A stretch of 30,751 bases of DNA from Porphyromonadaceae bacterium UBA7087. GTDB taxonomy: Bacteria > Bacteroidota > Bacteroidia > Bacteroidales > Muribaculaceae. Of this stretch, positions 15,611 through 25,417 are shown one piece after another. How positions within the stretch are numbered: position 1 is the stretch's first letter; every line of letters starts with the position of its first letter. A model generated the notes under the pieces. The model had not been told where the DNA came from. It ran no database searches and saw nothing but the letters and a program-made list of their open reading frames with translations. The stretch spans positions 1 to 30,751 of the forward strand of contig DKYZ01000076.1 in NCBI GenBank assembly GCA_002493515.1, read 5' to 3'. A program made the translations under genes and the position numbers.

Positions 15611-18600
15611 TCATTTTCGACAAATGTTAATCAACGCACATTTCTGACACTCTTTTACATCCTCCAGCATTGCAAATGGCTCGTCGGGATTGAAAATCGA
15701 ATCCACCATCTCCATAAGCCCGCTGTCAAATTGCTTTTCGTATTCAGCATAGTCGTCCACCTTCTTTCCCCCTATGACAGGCACATTCCTCGTGGCCGAT
15801 GAAATCTTCGCGATATGGTAGATCTCCATCCCTATATATTCGGGAGCAGATCCGCCCCAGTCGAGGTGACGCAAAAGCCATGCGTAGAAAAACAGCTGGA
15901 AAACCGTCTTCCGGGCATAGCTGCCGTCAAACAGCTCGGAGAAATCCTCAAGCTCCATATGGATGGAGCCCGTCTTGTAATCCACCACTCTCATCACCTC
16001 GTGCCCGTCGACCGACACGCTGTCGAGGCGGTCGATCTTGCAGACATAATTCACCCCTGTCCCATCGCCCTTGGCGAGATTCATCGTCTCCGATATCTCC
16101 ACTCCATAAAGCCTGAACGGAACAATCGCAAGGTCTTTTCTCAATACCCCCTCCACCTGGCCGAGCATATTGCCCGCAACAATACGGGCCACACCCTCCA
16201 AAGGAGTGTCGAGCGCCTCCTCCCTGCGCCGGCAATAGACGGCGTTGACGATTCTCGTCATTCTCCTCCACAATTCCGAATGTCCCTCCTCCGACAAGAA
16301 CCGCCCTATCATCTCGGCGGTGACAACCACAGGGGATGCCAGCATACGCCCCTGCTGCTCGGGCGGAAGATAGAGGTCCTGCAGCATGCGGTGGACTATC
16401 TCACCCTGCATTATGGCGTCGATATATTCCGACGGCTCCGGGTCTGTGTTGACCCCCATTACCGTCTCATAGAAAAAACGGGCCTGACACTGACGGTATC
16501 TGTCAAGCGTCGATGCCGACAGCGCTTTCCCCGAGCCGGCACACAGATATGCGCCGAGACGCTCCATTATATCCGGGGTCTTCACGATATCGGCATGTCG
16601 CCACTCGTTCTTGCGCAGTGGAAACCTCCAGGTCTCCTCATGAAGTTTTCCGGCCGCGAAAAGATGCCTCAGCTGATGGATATAGCGCGAGACGTCGCCC
16701 GCACGCATTCCCGACGACGAGCGCGCGTCATACAGCAGCCTTACCTCCTTCGCCCGGCTTATCAGCCTGTAGAAATAATAGGAAAAAAGGCTCTCGGCAT
16801 AATTTGAGGGGGGAAGGCCATATCCTCTCCTGAGCGAGTCGGGGATAAAGGTGCGTCCACGCACACGCATGGGCATTATCCTCTCGTTCATCGACGGGAT
16901 GATGACGCAGTCGAAATCAAGGGCTCTCGTCTCAAGGGTTCCCATCACCTGCAGGCCGCTCAACGGCTCCCCCTCAAACTGCACCTTCTCCGCCGCGAGC
17001 AGGCGGTCGACGAGCGCGAACATAGTCTGGCCCGTGATAGGCACATTGTAGGATGCCACAACGTCAGAAAGACGCCTCACCGCGTCGCGGTAAAGGGCCA
17101 CATGCTCCCTCTCAAGCTTTGTCTTGAGCATCGGAGAGGCCGAGTTGCCCATACGCAGATATATCTCTCCGAGAAGCTCATCCACCGCTCCGAGCACATC
17201 CCCGCCTTGCGCTCCAACGGCGAGCGGACGAAGCAGAGGCGCGAAATCGGGAGACACCCTCTCGACCTCGGTCAGCGATATGTCTACGAGATTATAGCTG
17301 TCGATATAGCTCGACAGCATGTCGATTGCATCCTTGCCGACGTATGCCACCGCCACGGGATGAGCCATGAGCGCCTTCAATGGACGCCGGTAGAATGTGA
17401 CGCCGCCCCGGCGCTTTCTCGCCGACGCCGCCCCGAGACGCATCAGACGCATGAACGACGATATGGCCGTAAGCTTCATCGAATACCCCATGGTGAGGTT
17501 GATTTCCGGTATATCTGACGGAATACTATAGAGCAAAGGCATCAGAAGAGACTCGTCGGGAAGCACCACCGCCACTCTCGCATCCTTGAAATCGCTCCCC
17601 GGCAGCCGGGAACGCATGTCGGAAAGAATCCTTCCCGTAATCTTGGCCTGGGCGGAATTTGAAGGCGATGCACCGACAGAAATGTATTCCGGCATTTCGG
17701 CGGTGTCGCTCAGGCTTATATAAGGGTGTGTCCATTCAGGCGAGGGAAAAGCCTTTCGGTTCGCCTTAAGGAATTTGGATGCCGAGTTCGAGCCGGAGGC
17801 AAACACCGGGCCTGTGCCGTCCCATAGGAAATCAATGAAATCCCCGTCATAATCCTCATAGGGCTCAAACTTCCTCATCTCCCGGAAAATGGCAGCCTCC
17901 ACTCCCGAAAGGGCGTTGAATCCCACCGCCACCACCTTGCGCCATGGCAACGACCCGCGTCCTCCCTGACGAAGCGCCTCAAGCGCGGCCCTGTAGTTGC
18001 CGCCGGTGGTGGACAGTCCATGCTCCCGAAGGCGGTCGGTCAGGGCCTCATATAGCGGCCCCATCATCTGCCAGAGGTATATGAATCTCTTCTTGAGCGC
18101 AGACTCGCAGTCAGGCTCGTGGAATTTTTTCCAGAATCCCGCCACGGCATCGGTCGACTCGTCGCGTCCGAAATACTCACGCATGATACGCTTCTGATCC
18201 TCGGTAAGGAAGTCGGAGCTTATCTCGCGATAATCCTTCACATTTGTGAATATCTCGCCGGCATTGGCGAGATAGAGGTCAATCTCGCTGAAATCACTGA
18301 GGATGACCTCACCCCACGATATGAACTTCTCGAATTCCTCCCCGTGGGCGCGGCTTTCGGAAGAATTCTCTCCCCGTAGTGTCCTGTAGCAGTCATAAAG
18401 GAGGAAGATGCCGTTGAGACGGTCGGTCACTACCAGCCCCGACACAAGCGAGGTGAAATCGGCGATGGGCATAACGTCGGGAGCCACCACCGGACGCCCC
18501 GACGGCAGCACCTCCTTCAGATGTTTCAGAAAAAAGGTTCCCGACCTCTTGTTCGGAAAAAGGAAAAGAATCCGCGACAGGTCGTCATATCTCTCGGAAT

Positions 18601-18634
18601 ATGCCCTGGCCACTGATTTTAGGAATGGTATCAT
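15611..18634 (-). CDS. AddB-like PD-(D/E)XK nuclease with iron-sulfur cysteines
   Basis: A 1007-residue protein resembling the AddB subunit of AddAB-type recombination helicase-nucleases. The N-terminal helicase-like half starts ILFLFPNKRSGTFF, where the Walker A motif of helicases is not conserved. It includes LDFDCVIIPSMNERIMPMR, like the superfamily 1 V/VI region. The C-terminal nuclease has RVVDYKTGS (D885, K887) and the QLFFYAWLL helix. Four cysteines fit the AddB iron-sulfur pattern: C716 (RYRQCQARFF) and C996, C999 and C1005 in ECQKCALINICRK. The expected role is double-strand break end processing before RecA loading. Its usual AddA partner is not in the window. It is divergent from holB. 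Confidence 0.88.
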   Translation of the reverse strand: MIPFLKSVARAYSERYDDLSRILFLFPNKRSGTFFLKHLKEVLPSGRPVVAPDVMPIADFTSLVSGLVVTDRLNGIFLLYDCYRTLRGENSSESRAHGEEFEKFISWGEVILSDFSEIDLYLANAGEIFTNVKDYREISSDFLTEDQKRIMREYFGRDESTDAVAGFWKKFHEPDCESALKKRFIYLWQMMGPLYEALTDRLREHGLSTTGGNYRAALEALRQGGRGSLPWRKVVAVGFNALSGVEAAIFREMRKFEPYEDYDGDFIDFLWDGTGPVFASGSNSASKFLKANRKAFPSPEWTHPYISLSDTAEMPEYISVGASPSNSAQAKITGRILSDMRSRLPGSDFKDARVAVVLPDESLLMPLLYSIPSDIPEINLTMGYSMKLTAISSFMRLMRLGAASARKRRGGVTFYRRPLKALMAHPVAVAYVGKDAIDMLSSYIDSYNLVDISLTEVERVSPDFAPLLRPLAVGAQGGDVLGAVDELLGEIYLRMGNSASPMLKTKLEREHVALYRDAVRRLSDVVASYNVPITGQTMFALVDRLLAAEKVQFEGEPLSGLQVMGTLETRALDFDCVIIPSMNERIMPMRVRGRTFIPDSLRRGYGLPPSNYAESLFSYYFYRLISRAKEVRLLYDARSSSGMRAGDVSRYIHQLRHLFAAGKLHEETWRFPLRKNEWRHADIVKTPDIMERLGAYLCAGSGKALSASTLDRYRQCQARFFYETVMGVNTDPEPSEYIDAIMQGEIVHRMLQDLYLPPEQQGRMLASPVVVTAEMIGRFLSEEGHSELWRRMTRIVNAVYCRRREEALDTPLEGVARIVAGNMLGQVEGVLRKDLAIVPFRLYGVEISETMNLAKGDGTGVNYVCKIDRLDSVSVDGHEVMRVVDYKTGSIHMELEDFSELFDGSYARKTVFQLFFYAWLLRHLDWGGSAPEYIGMEIYHIAKISSATRNVPVIGGKKVDDYAEYEKQFDSGLMEMVDSIFNPDEPFAMLEDVKECQKCALINICRK

Positions 18635-18711
18635 GCTCTATAGAAAATGTGTTTTCAAGGCCCTGCTAACGGCTGACTTTCGTCAATAACTCATTTTAGG
18701 GGCCGTTCTTA

Positions 18712-18742
18712 TTGCAAAATTAATAATAAAAAGCTACATTTG
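18712..18742 (+). promoter_or_regulatory. holB promoter
   Basis: TTG (18712-18714), 20 bases, then TACATTTG (18735-18742), a full consensus match. The predicted start near 18748 leaves a leader of about 45 bases before the holB ATG. Confidence 0.65.
18715..18722 (-). promoter_or_regulatory. Probable promoter -7 box for the AddB-like gene
   Basis: The minus strand reads TAATTTTG, about 80 bases upstream of the AddB-like start. It lies between the two boxes of the rightward holB promoter, so the two promoters overlap. The leftward -33 box is poor. Confidence 0.45.
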
Positions 18743-18791
18743 CATCATCATTTGGACTTTGCCACCGGCATCTTCCAGAATAGAGCTGCAA

Positions 18792-19943
18792 ATGAGGTTT
18801 TCCGAAATAGCTGGTCATAAAGAGATTATAGCCGCACTCCGCGATATGGCAGACAGCGGCCGTGTGCCCCATGCCCTTATGCTTGGCGGAATGCCGGGCA
18901 TAGGCAAGATGAGGCTTGCACGTGCCTTCGCCCAGTATCTCCACTGCCAGGCCCGTGTCGACGGCGACTCGTGCGGGCGGTGTCCATCGTGCATACAGCA
19001 TCAGACCCTCAACAACCCCGACCTCCATTTCGCATATCCCATCGTGAAAATCGACTCCAAGCCCACGCTCTGCTCCGACTGGGCCCCGCAATGGCGCGAG
19101 ATGCTCGAGCAATGGAGCTACATGCCGCCGGAGAGATGGAACGAGCTCATGAACGTAGGGGCCTCGCAGCCACGCATTTTTGTAACAGAGAGCGAGGAGA
19201 TCATCAACAGGGCAACCCTGTCGGCATATAAGGAAAAACTGAAGATTTTCATCATATGGCTGCCGGAGCTGATGCAGAACGAGACCGCCAACAAGCTGCT
19301 TAAGATAATCGAGGAGCCGTTTTCCGACACGGTGTTCATTCTTGTCAGCAACAACGATGCGGCAGTGCTTCCCACCATAAGCTCGCGCACACGGCGTCTC
19401 AACATGCTTCCCTTGCCGGAAGACGAGATAGCCTCATGGCTGTGCGAGCAAAGGGGACTCGACAGCCGGGAGGCCCTGGCCACGGCCCGACGCGCGGGCG
19501 GAAGCATCAGCAAAGCTGACCAGATTGCCTGCCATCCCGATGAGCTGAAGGAATTCGCCGAGATTTTCCAGAACCTTATGCGTGCCGCCTACGGAGCCAG
19601 GATGCAGATGCTCAAGAAAATCTCTGAAACCACCGCGGCATTCGGACGCAGAAAGCTCATAAGGTTTCTCGAATACTGCAACTCGCAGGTCAGGGAGAAT
19701 TTCATCTACAACCTGCGTATGCCGCAGCTCATGCAGCTCTCCCCGGACGAGGAGGCGTTCAGCCAGCGCTTCGCCCCGTTCATCCACGCCGGAAACGTGG
19801 AGGAAATGACCGAGGCGTTCAGCGTGGCCTCCCGCGACGTGGAGCGCAACTGCAACGCCAAGATCGTGATGTTCGACGTAGCCATGATTCTGGCCACTCT
19901 GATACGCCGTCCCCACTCACGCCCCTCTTCCGGGGCCAGGTAA
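18792..19943 (+). CDS. holB: DNA polymerase III subunit delta'
   Basis: The delta' subunit of the clamp loader. The 383-residue protein has an AAA+ fold with a P loop (LGGMPGIGK, K39), a zinc-binding cysteine set (C52, C61, C64, C67; the last three in CGRCPSC), the LLKIIEEPFSDTVFIL segment, and the arginine-finger motif as SSRTRR in place of the common SRCQ. The C-terminal collar domain follows. ATG 18792 is chosen because it gives the family start (MRFSEIAGHKEII); the TTG at 18759 would add 11 residues inside the leader. It is read divergently from the AddB-like gene, so two DNA-maintenance genes share one control region. Confidence 0.95.
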   Translation: MRFSEIAGHKEIIAALRDMADSGRVPHALMLGGMPGIGKMRLARAFAQYLHCQARVDGDSCGRCPSCIQHQTLNNPDLHFAYPIVKIDSKPTLCSDWAPQWREMLEQWSYMPPERWNELMNVGASQPRIFVTESEEIINRATLSAYKEKLKIFIIWLPELMQNETANKLLKIIEEPFSDTVFILVSNNDAAVLPTISSRTRRLNMLPLPEDEIASWLCEQRGLDSREALATARRAGGSISKADQIACHPDELKEFAEIFQNLMRAAYGARMQMLKKISETTAAFGRRKLIRFLEYCNSQVRENFIYNLRMPQLMQLSPDEEAFSQRFAPFIHAGNVEEMTEAFSVASRDVERNCNAKIVMFDVAMILATLIRRPHSRPSSGAR

Positions 19944-20020
19944 GTGAAAGTCAAATCTTAAAGATAAATCTATACCGCTTTTTTATATAAGCAAACCTTG
20001 TTATCAACATTCAAAAAGTT

Positions 20021-20923
20021 ATGAAACCCACATTGTTTATTCTTGCTGCCGGAATGGGCAGCCGCTACGGCGGCCTGAAGCAGCTTGACGGCCTCGGCCC
20101 CAGCGGCGAGACTATCATGGATTACTCAGTCTATGACGCCCTGCGTGCCGGATTCGGTAAAATCGTTTTCGTCATCCGTAAAGATTTCGAGCAGGAGTTC
20201 CGCGAGAAAATCATCTCCAAATACGAGGGACACGTTCCCGTGGAGGTCGTTTTCCAGGATATAAAGAAGATTCCCGAAGGATTTTCCGTGAATCCCGACA
20301 GAAGCAAACCCTGGGGCACCAACCACGCCGTGCTCATGGGCAAGGACGTGATCAAGGAGCCGTTCGGAGTCATCAACGCCGATGACTATTACGGAGCCGA
20401 GAGCTTCCGGATTCTCGGCGACTTCCTGCGCTCTGTGGAGGGCAAGAAGAACTGCTACTGCATGATCGGCTTCAACATAGAGAACACACTCAGCGAGAAC
20501 GGCGGTGTGAGCCGCGGTCTCTGTGAGGTAGACGCCAACGGCAATCTCACCGGCGTCACCGAATGCCACGGAATAGAGCGCAAGGAGGGCAGGCTCATCC
20601 AGGTTGTCGAGGGTAAGGAGATGCCTTTCCCCGAAGACGCCAATGTCTCCATGAATATGTGGGGATTCACTCCCGACTATTTCGACTACTCCGAGAAGGC
20701 TTTCGTGAAATTCCTCGAGGCCAACCACAACGAGCTCAAGGCCGAGTTCTACATCCCGACCGTTGTCAACGACCTTATCCAGAACGGACAGATTGAGCTC
20801 AAGGTGATCGAGACCCCCTCGAAATGGTTTGGCGTGACCTATGCCGCCGACCGCCCAGCAACAGTCGCACAGTTCAAGAAACTTGTGGACGAAGGCACAT
20901 ACCCTACCCCTCTTTTCAAATAA
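20021..20923 (+). CDS. Sugar-phosphate nucleotidyltransferase family protein
   Basis: A 300-residue enzyme of the nucleotidyltransferase fold that makes NDP-sugars. It starts LFILAAGMGSRYGGLKQLDG, the nucleotide-binding G-rich loop, and has the metal site in VINADDYYG, then GFNIENTLSENGGVSRG, and VSMNMWGFTPDYF. Which sugar and nucleotide it uses cannot be told. It ends 5 bases before galE, so both probably serve the same sugar-nucleotide supply, for example for envelope polysaccharide. The upstream 77 bases carry AT-rich sequence but no clear TAnnTTTG box. Not a typical GalU or RmlA by length or end sequence. Confidence 0.88.
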   Translation: MKPTLFILAAGMGSRYGGLKQLDGLGPSGETIMDYSVYDALRAGFGKIVFVIRKDFEQEFREKIISKYEGHVPVEVVFQDIKKIPEGFSVNPDRSKPWGTNHAVLMGKDVIKEPFGVINADDYYGAESFRILGDFLRSVEGKKNCYCMIGFNIENTLSENGGVSRGLCEVDANGNLTGVTECHGIERKEGRLIQVVEGKEMPFPEDANVSMNMWGFTPDYFDYSEKAFVKFLEANHNELKAEFYIPTVVNDLIQNGQIELKVIETPSKWFGVTYAADRPATVAQFKKLVDEGTYPTPLFK

Positions 20924-20928
20924 AAAAC

Positions 20929-21954
20929 ATGAACGAGAAAATTCTTGTCACTGGAGGCACCGGCTATATCGGCAGCCACACCACTGTCGAGCTTCAGAAA
21001 GCCGGCTACGAGGTAGTGATCATCGACAACCTCTCCAACTCCAATATCGAGGTGCTTGACGGCATCGAGAAGATAACCGGCATACGCCCTGTCTTTGTAA
21101 AGGGCGACTGCACCGACATCGAGACGCTGCGCAAGCTTTTCCGCGAGAATCCCGGCATCAAGGGCATCATCAATTTCGCGGCATCCAAGGCTGTAGGCGA
21201 GTCGGTACAGAAACCGCTTCTCTATTACCGCAACAACCTCAACACTCTCATCAATCTGCTCGAATGCATGCCGGAATACGGTGTGAAGGGAATAGTGTTC
21301 TCCTCATCCTGCACGGTCTACGGCGAGCCTGACGTCAATCCCATCGACGAGACAGCCCCCATCAAGCCCGCCACATCCCCTTACGGCAACACAAAGCAGA
21401 TATCCGAGGAGATAATCACCGACTACATCCGCAGCGGCGCCCCCATAAAGAGCATCCTGCTGAGATATTTCAACCCCATCGGCGCCCATCCCTCGGCATG
21501 CATAGGCGAGCTTCCCCTGGGCGTGCCCCAGAATCTCGTGCCTTATCTGACCCAGACGGCAGCCGGCATCCGCAAGGAGCTCACCGTCTTCGGCGATGAT
21601 TATAACACTCCCGACGGCTCATGCATACGCGACTACATCGACGTGGTAGACCTTGCCAAGGCCCACGTAATCGCCATGCGCAGAATGCTTGACGGCGAGG
21701 ATACCGATTCCATCGAGATCTTCAACCTCGGCACGGGCCGCGGCCTGTCGGTGCTTGAGCTCATCAATTCGTTCGAGCGAGCCACGGGCGTGAAAGTGCC
21801 CCATAAGATCGGCCCGCGCCGCGAGGGCGACATCGAGCAGATATGGGCCGACCCGAAAAAGGCCAACGAAGTGCTCGGATGGACTGCGGAGGTGCCTGTC
21901 GACGACACGATGCGCAACGCCTGGGCATGGCAGTGCAAGGTCTGCGGAAAATAA
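20929..21954 (+). CDS. galE: UDP-glucose 4-epimerase GalE
   Basis: GalE interconverts UDP-glucose and UDP-galactose using bound NAD. The 341-residue protein is an extended short-chain dehydrogenase: dinucleotide loop GGTGYIGSH (9-17), catalytic serine in FSSSCTVYG (near S127), and the Y-x3-K pair in SPYGNTK (Y152, K156). Substrate segments LLRYFNPIGAHPS and GSCIRDYIDVVDLAKAH are intact. ATG 20929 is used, 5 bases after the nucleotidyltransferase stop; a longer reading inside the upstream gene is rejected. A terminator follows. Confidence 0.98.
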   Translation: MNEKILVTGGTGYIGSHTTVELQKAGYEVVIIDNLSNSNIEVLDGIEKITGIRPVFVKGDCTDIETLRKLFRENPGIKGIINFAASKAVGESVQKPLLYYRNNLNTLINLLECMPEYGVKGIVFSSSCTVYGEPDVNPIDETAPIKPATSPYGNTKQISEEIITDYIRSGAPIKSILLRYFNPIGAHPSACIGELPLGVPQNLVPYLTQTAAGIRKELTVFGDDYNTPDGSCIRDYIDVVDLAKAHVIAMRRMLDGEDTDSIEIFNLGTGRGLSVLELINSFERATGVKVPHKIGPRREGDIEQIWADPKKANEVLGWTAEVPVDDTMRNAWAWQCKVCGK

Positions 21955-21982
21955 TCATACAATCTGTATTCACACACTCAGC

Positions 21983-22017
21983 GGAGGGGGGTCCCAGAGA
22001 CCTCCCTTCCCTTTTTT
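21983..22017 (+). terminator. Terminator after galE
   Basis: GGAGGGGGGTC and GACCTCCCTTCC form a stem of about 12 pairs (including G-T pairs) with loop CCAGA, followed by T6 at 22012-22017. Confidence 0.75.
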
Positions 22018-22052
22018 AGGGGCCAGGATACGTCTTTATCACTTTTTTTAAT

Positions 22053-22060
22053 TAAATTTG
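22053..22060 (+). promoter_or_regulatory. Probable promoter -7 box of the duplicated lipoprotein/barrel module
   Basis: TAAATTTG matches TAnnTTTG, following a T-rich stretch where a -33 TTG is not clear. It would give a leader of about 120 bases. The 21955-22190 interval otherwise holds only the galE terminator. Confidence 0.4.
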
Positions 22061-22190
22061 CACTTTCATACGTCTCTGTTAAAAACTGTTGACGCTCGGA
22101 TTTGTTTCTATTTTGTCTTCGCGCCAGCTCGGCCAGACACAGAAACTGCGGTTTCCGCATGAATATCTAAGACATACAAGATCACTTGTT

Positions 22191-23912
22191 ATGAAACGAC
22201 ATTATACGAAATACGCCGCTCCTCTCGCAGCCCTCGCCCTTACCGGCTGTATAGACGACGGCTATGACCTCTCCAATATCGACACGTCTTCGGAATTGAC
22301 TTTCAAAGACCTCATCCTCCCTGTCAATATCGACGACGTGGAGCTTAGCGACGTCGTCGACCTCAATGACAATTCAAAAATAAAGGTGATGGAAATAGAC
22401 GGGAAAAAGGCATACGTCATCACCGACAAGGGTGCCTTATCGTCAGACCCTATAAAGGTGGACCGTTTCTCCTCAAAGGGAGCCGCGACCGACTGGGATC
22501 AGGTACGTTTCTCGTCGGCGTCAGGCAGCGGCAAACTGGAATATCCTGTCTCGCAGACCCTCTCCTTCTCGTTCGGCAATATAGACAAAGCGATTGTCTC
22601 AGCAGAGACAGTCGACTGCGAGCCCGCATCTCTCGACATAATAATCGACGCCTCGGCAAGCGGGGTTCCGGAAGGGACCACAATGAGAGGCATATCCATG
22701 ATAGTGACTCCGGGACTGTCGATCACATCGATGCCCGAGGGATGCGCATACGACCCTGATTACGGCATAATGATGGTGGACCAGGCCAGCTTCGGCTCCG
22801 ACGGCAGGATTATAATCCCCTTGCATTTCAACGCCGTGAATCTCGTAAAGGCTACAGCCAGATTCGACGACTCATCCCGGACAATAACCGTGAACTCAAA
22901 AATCTGGCTCAACGAGGCGACAGTCCTGGCTGCCGACGGCTCCGAATTGCCGTCTGAGATCAATGCCGCCATGAAGACGGATATTTCCGACATCAATGTC
23001 ACCGCATTCTCCGGCGAGCTTAATTACCCCCTGCAGGGACACGGGCTGGATATTCCTCCTATAAATCTCGATTATTTCCCCTATTTCTTCTCAGAGCCGG
23101 GAACCGACCTGAAACTCGTCAACCCGCAGCTTTACATGAGCCTGGACAATCCGCTCTGGCAGTCATATGCCACCATTGAATCCGGGGTGGAGATGGTGGC
23201 CAACCGATATGACGGCACGACAGCCACGTATTCAGCCGAAGATATGTTAAGCGTCGGAAACGCTCTTCAGGATGAGAGACAGAATTTTGTTCTCTCGCCG
23301 AAGGAGCCCAAGGGGGCAGACGTGCCTGAAGACTACAGGCGCATGCTCCAGCACGTGCAGTTCACGTCGCTGCAAGACGTGCTCAGCGGAGGAAGAGTGC
23401 CTTATTCCATCGACGTCAGGCTGAAAGACCCACGTGCCTTCCAGCGGTCGGTAAGCGGATTCAGCCTCGGCACCGTCTATAAGGGAATAGAGGGCACGTA
23501 TGAGTTTTTCGCCCCGATGACTCTGAAAAACGGGGAAGACGGCAGCCAGATAATCTACCATACCCACCGCACGGGATGGAAGAGCGATATTGCCAAGTTT
23601 ACAATCGACTCGCTCAAGATCGAGGCCGACGTCTACAGCACCATTCCGCTCGGCGGATACCTCATAGCCACTCCTGTGGATTCCGAGGGAAAATTGATGG
23701 ACGTAAACCTGGAGGGGGCGCAGGTGGATGCCAAGGCGTTCGACCAGCACGTCACAGTGACGGCCTCCGGGGTGATAACGGATCTCAACGGCATCGATTT
23801 CATAGCCATAATCCGTCCGGGAAACCGGGAGGAGACCCTGGGACCCGACCAGAAGATAGAACTGAAGAATATCAGGATCAAAGCCAACGGCAAGTATGCC
23901 ACAGACTTATAA
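22191..23912 (+). CDS. Secreted lipoprotein, copy 1 of a duplicated pair; family not recognised
   Basis: A 573-residue lipoprotein. The signal peptide ends in the lipobox LTGC (C20), followed by IDDGYD, an acidic start typical of Bacteroidetes lipoproteins moved to the outer-membrane surface. The body is beta-rich: an opening segment (LILPVNIDDVELSDVV), an early SKIKVMEIDGKKAYV strand, and recurring patterns such as SGELNYPLQGHGLDIPPINL and ELNPQLYMSLDNPL. It ends GPDQKIELKNIRIKANGKYA. It is clearly paralogous to the gene at 25418: both share signal, lipobox, LPVN, the SDPI turn, LSGGRVPYSIDVRL-like and GPDQ endings. I cannot name the family. It is followed after 10 bases by a DUF5723 gene. 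ATG 22191 starts the signal peptide; the longer frame is rejected. Confidence 0.88.
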   Translation: MKRHYTKYAAPLAALALTGCIDDGYDLSNIDTSSELTFKDLILPVNIDDVELSDVVDLNDNSKIKVMEIDGKKAYVITDKGALSSDPIKVDRFSSKGAATDWDQVRFSSASGSGKLEYPVSQTLSFSFGNIDKAIVSAETVDCEPASLDIIIDASASGVPEGTTMRGISMIVTPGLSITSMPEGCAYDPDYGIMMVDQASFGSDGRIIIPLHFNAVNLVKATARFDDSSRTITVNSKIWLNEATVLAADGSELPSEINAAMKTDISDINVTAFSGELNYPLQGHGLDIPPINLDYFPYFFSEPGTDLKLVNPQLYMSLDNPLWQSYATIESGVEMVANRYDGTTATYSAEDMLSVGNALQDERQNFVLSPKEPKGADVPEDYRRMLQHVQFTSLQDVLSGGRVPYSIDVRLKDPRAFQRSVSGFSLGTVYKGIEGTYEFFAPMTLKNGEDGSQIIYHTHRTGWKSDIAKFTIDSLKIEADVYSTIPLGGYLIATPVDSEGKLMDVNLEGAQVDAKAFDQHVTVTASGVITDLNGIDFIAIIRPGNREETLGPDQKIELKNIRIKANGKYATDL

Positions 23913-23922
23913 TCTCACTATC

Positions 23923-25305
23923 ATGAACCAGATCGGCAAATATATACTGGCGGCATCGGCATTGGCAATATCCACCTCCGCCCTCTCCCAGAACACATAT
24001 TCGGGCTATTTCCTCGACGACTACAACTACAGGTTCGAGATGAATCCGGCTTTCGGCAACTCCCGGAATATGGTTTCCTTCCCTGCTCTGGGCAATGTGA
24101 ACCTCGCGATGCGGGGCAACCTCAACATGAGCGACGTCCTCTACAAACGCGACGGAAAGACGGTGCTCTTCACCAACGCCGCCGTCTCCGCCACTGAGGT
24201 GATGAGGAAGATTTCCGAAATCAACCGCGTCGGGGCGGCTCCCAAGATTGACCTGCTCGCAGGCGGGTTCTCGATGTGGGACGGCTACAACACAGTGGCA
24301 ATCTCGCTGCGCGGCGATATGGAGGCAAAGGTGCCTCGCGATTTCTTCGCCCTCGCGAAAGAGGGCATCACCAACCGCACCTATGACATCCACGACATGC
24401 AGGGATATGCGGAGGCTTATGCCCAGATAGCGTTCAACCATTCAAGAGAAATATGGGAGGTGCCCGGCCTGCGTGTGGGAGCCGCGCTTAAATTCCTCAT
24501 AGGCCTGGGCAACATCGACATCAGGCTCGACGAGGCTCGCCTCGACCTCGGCACCGACTCCTGGCGCGCACGCTCCAACGGAAATGTCTATGCCTCTGTC
24601 AAGGGTTTCTCTTTCAAGCATGACACCTACAGCCCCGTCGACGGAACGCCCTATGAATACGTCTCGGGCGGAGACTTCGACGATTTCTCTACCCCCAACG
24701 GATTCGGACTCGGTCTCGACCTCGGGGCTGAGTACGTATGGAACGATTTCAGACTATCGGCCGCCGTGCTCGACCTCGGATTCATAAGATGGGGCCAGAC
24801 GCAATGGGCATCAACCGACGGAACCCGCGAGTTTGACACCGACGCGTATATCTTCAACATGGACAATGATGCCTCCAACTCGCTCAATAAGGAGTTCGAC
24901 CGTCTTTGCGACGGGGCTGCGAAACTGTATCAGATGAAGGAGATGACTCCTCTCTCCTCGCGCACACATGCTCTCGGCGCCACCCTGAATTTCGGAATCG
25001 ACTACACTCTCCCCGCCTACCGTGACCTTCATTTCGGCTTGCTGAGCAGCACGCGCATCAACGGCCCCTATACCTGGACACAGGCCAGACTATCGGCCAA
25101 TATAAAGGCCTTCGATGTGCTTTCCGCAGGAGCCAACGTTGTGGTGGGCTCCTATATGATCGGTTTCGGCTGGATTCTCAATCTGAACGTGCCGTATTTC
25201 AATCTGTTCGTAGGAATGGACCACACGATGGGGAAATTCAGCAAACAGATGATTCCCGTCACCTCAAACGCTGAGTTCAACTTCGGCATCAACTTCCCGT
25301 TCTGA
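23923..25305 (+). CDS. DUF5723 family outer-membrane protein, copy 1
   Basis: A 460-residue protein with a signal peptide (ILAASALAISTSALSQ) and the DUF5723 pattern: YFLDDYNYRFEMNPAFGNSR near the N terminus, PALGNVNLAMRGNLNMSD, and a late LLSSTRINGPYTWTQARLS block. The sequence alternates strands and ends AEFNFGINFPF; a final phenylalanine in a beta strand is the usual outer-membrane assembly signal. An outer-membrane barrel is therefore the best guess; ligand and role are unknown. It begins 10 bases after the lipoprotein gene, so the two are likely expressed and perhaps assembled together. The gene at 27205 is a close paralog. The start at 23923 is set by the signal peptide. Confidence 0.88.
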   Translation: MNQIGKYILAASALAISTSALSQNTYSGYFLDDYNYRFEMNPAFGNSRNMVSFPALGNVNLAMRGNLNMSDVLYKRDGKTVLFTNAAVSATEVMRKISEINRVGAAPKIDLLAGGFSMWDGYNTVAISLRGDMEAKVPRDFFALAKEGITNRTYDIHDMQGYAEAYAQIAFNHSREIWEVPGLRVGAALKFLIGLGNIDIRLDEARLDLGTDSWRARSNGNVYASVKGFSFKHDTYSPVDGTPYEYVSGGDFDDFSTPNGFGLGLDLGAEYVWNDFRLSAAVLDLGFIRWGQTQWASTDGTREFDTDAYIFNMDNDASNSLNKEFDRLCDGAAKLYQMKEMTPLSSRTHALGATLNFGIDYTLPAYRDLHFGLLSSTRINGPYTWTQARLSANIKAFDVLSAGANVVVGSYMIGFGWILNLNVPYFNLFVGMDHTMGKFSKQMIPVTSNAEFNFGINFPF

Positions 25306-25417
25306 TGCTCTCTCCTCTTTCCTCTCTTCTCGCGCTCTCCTGTTAGGAAGAGCGGAATCCCCGGCTTGCCTCCCGGCTTGTGTATTATCGAATCTTTATG
25401 AACTAACCATATTATCT

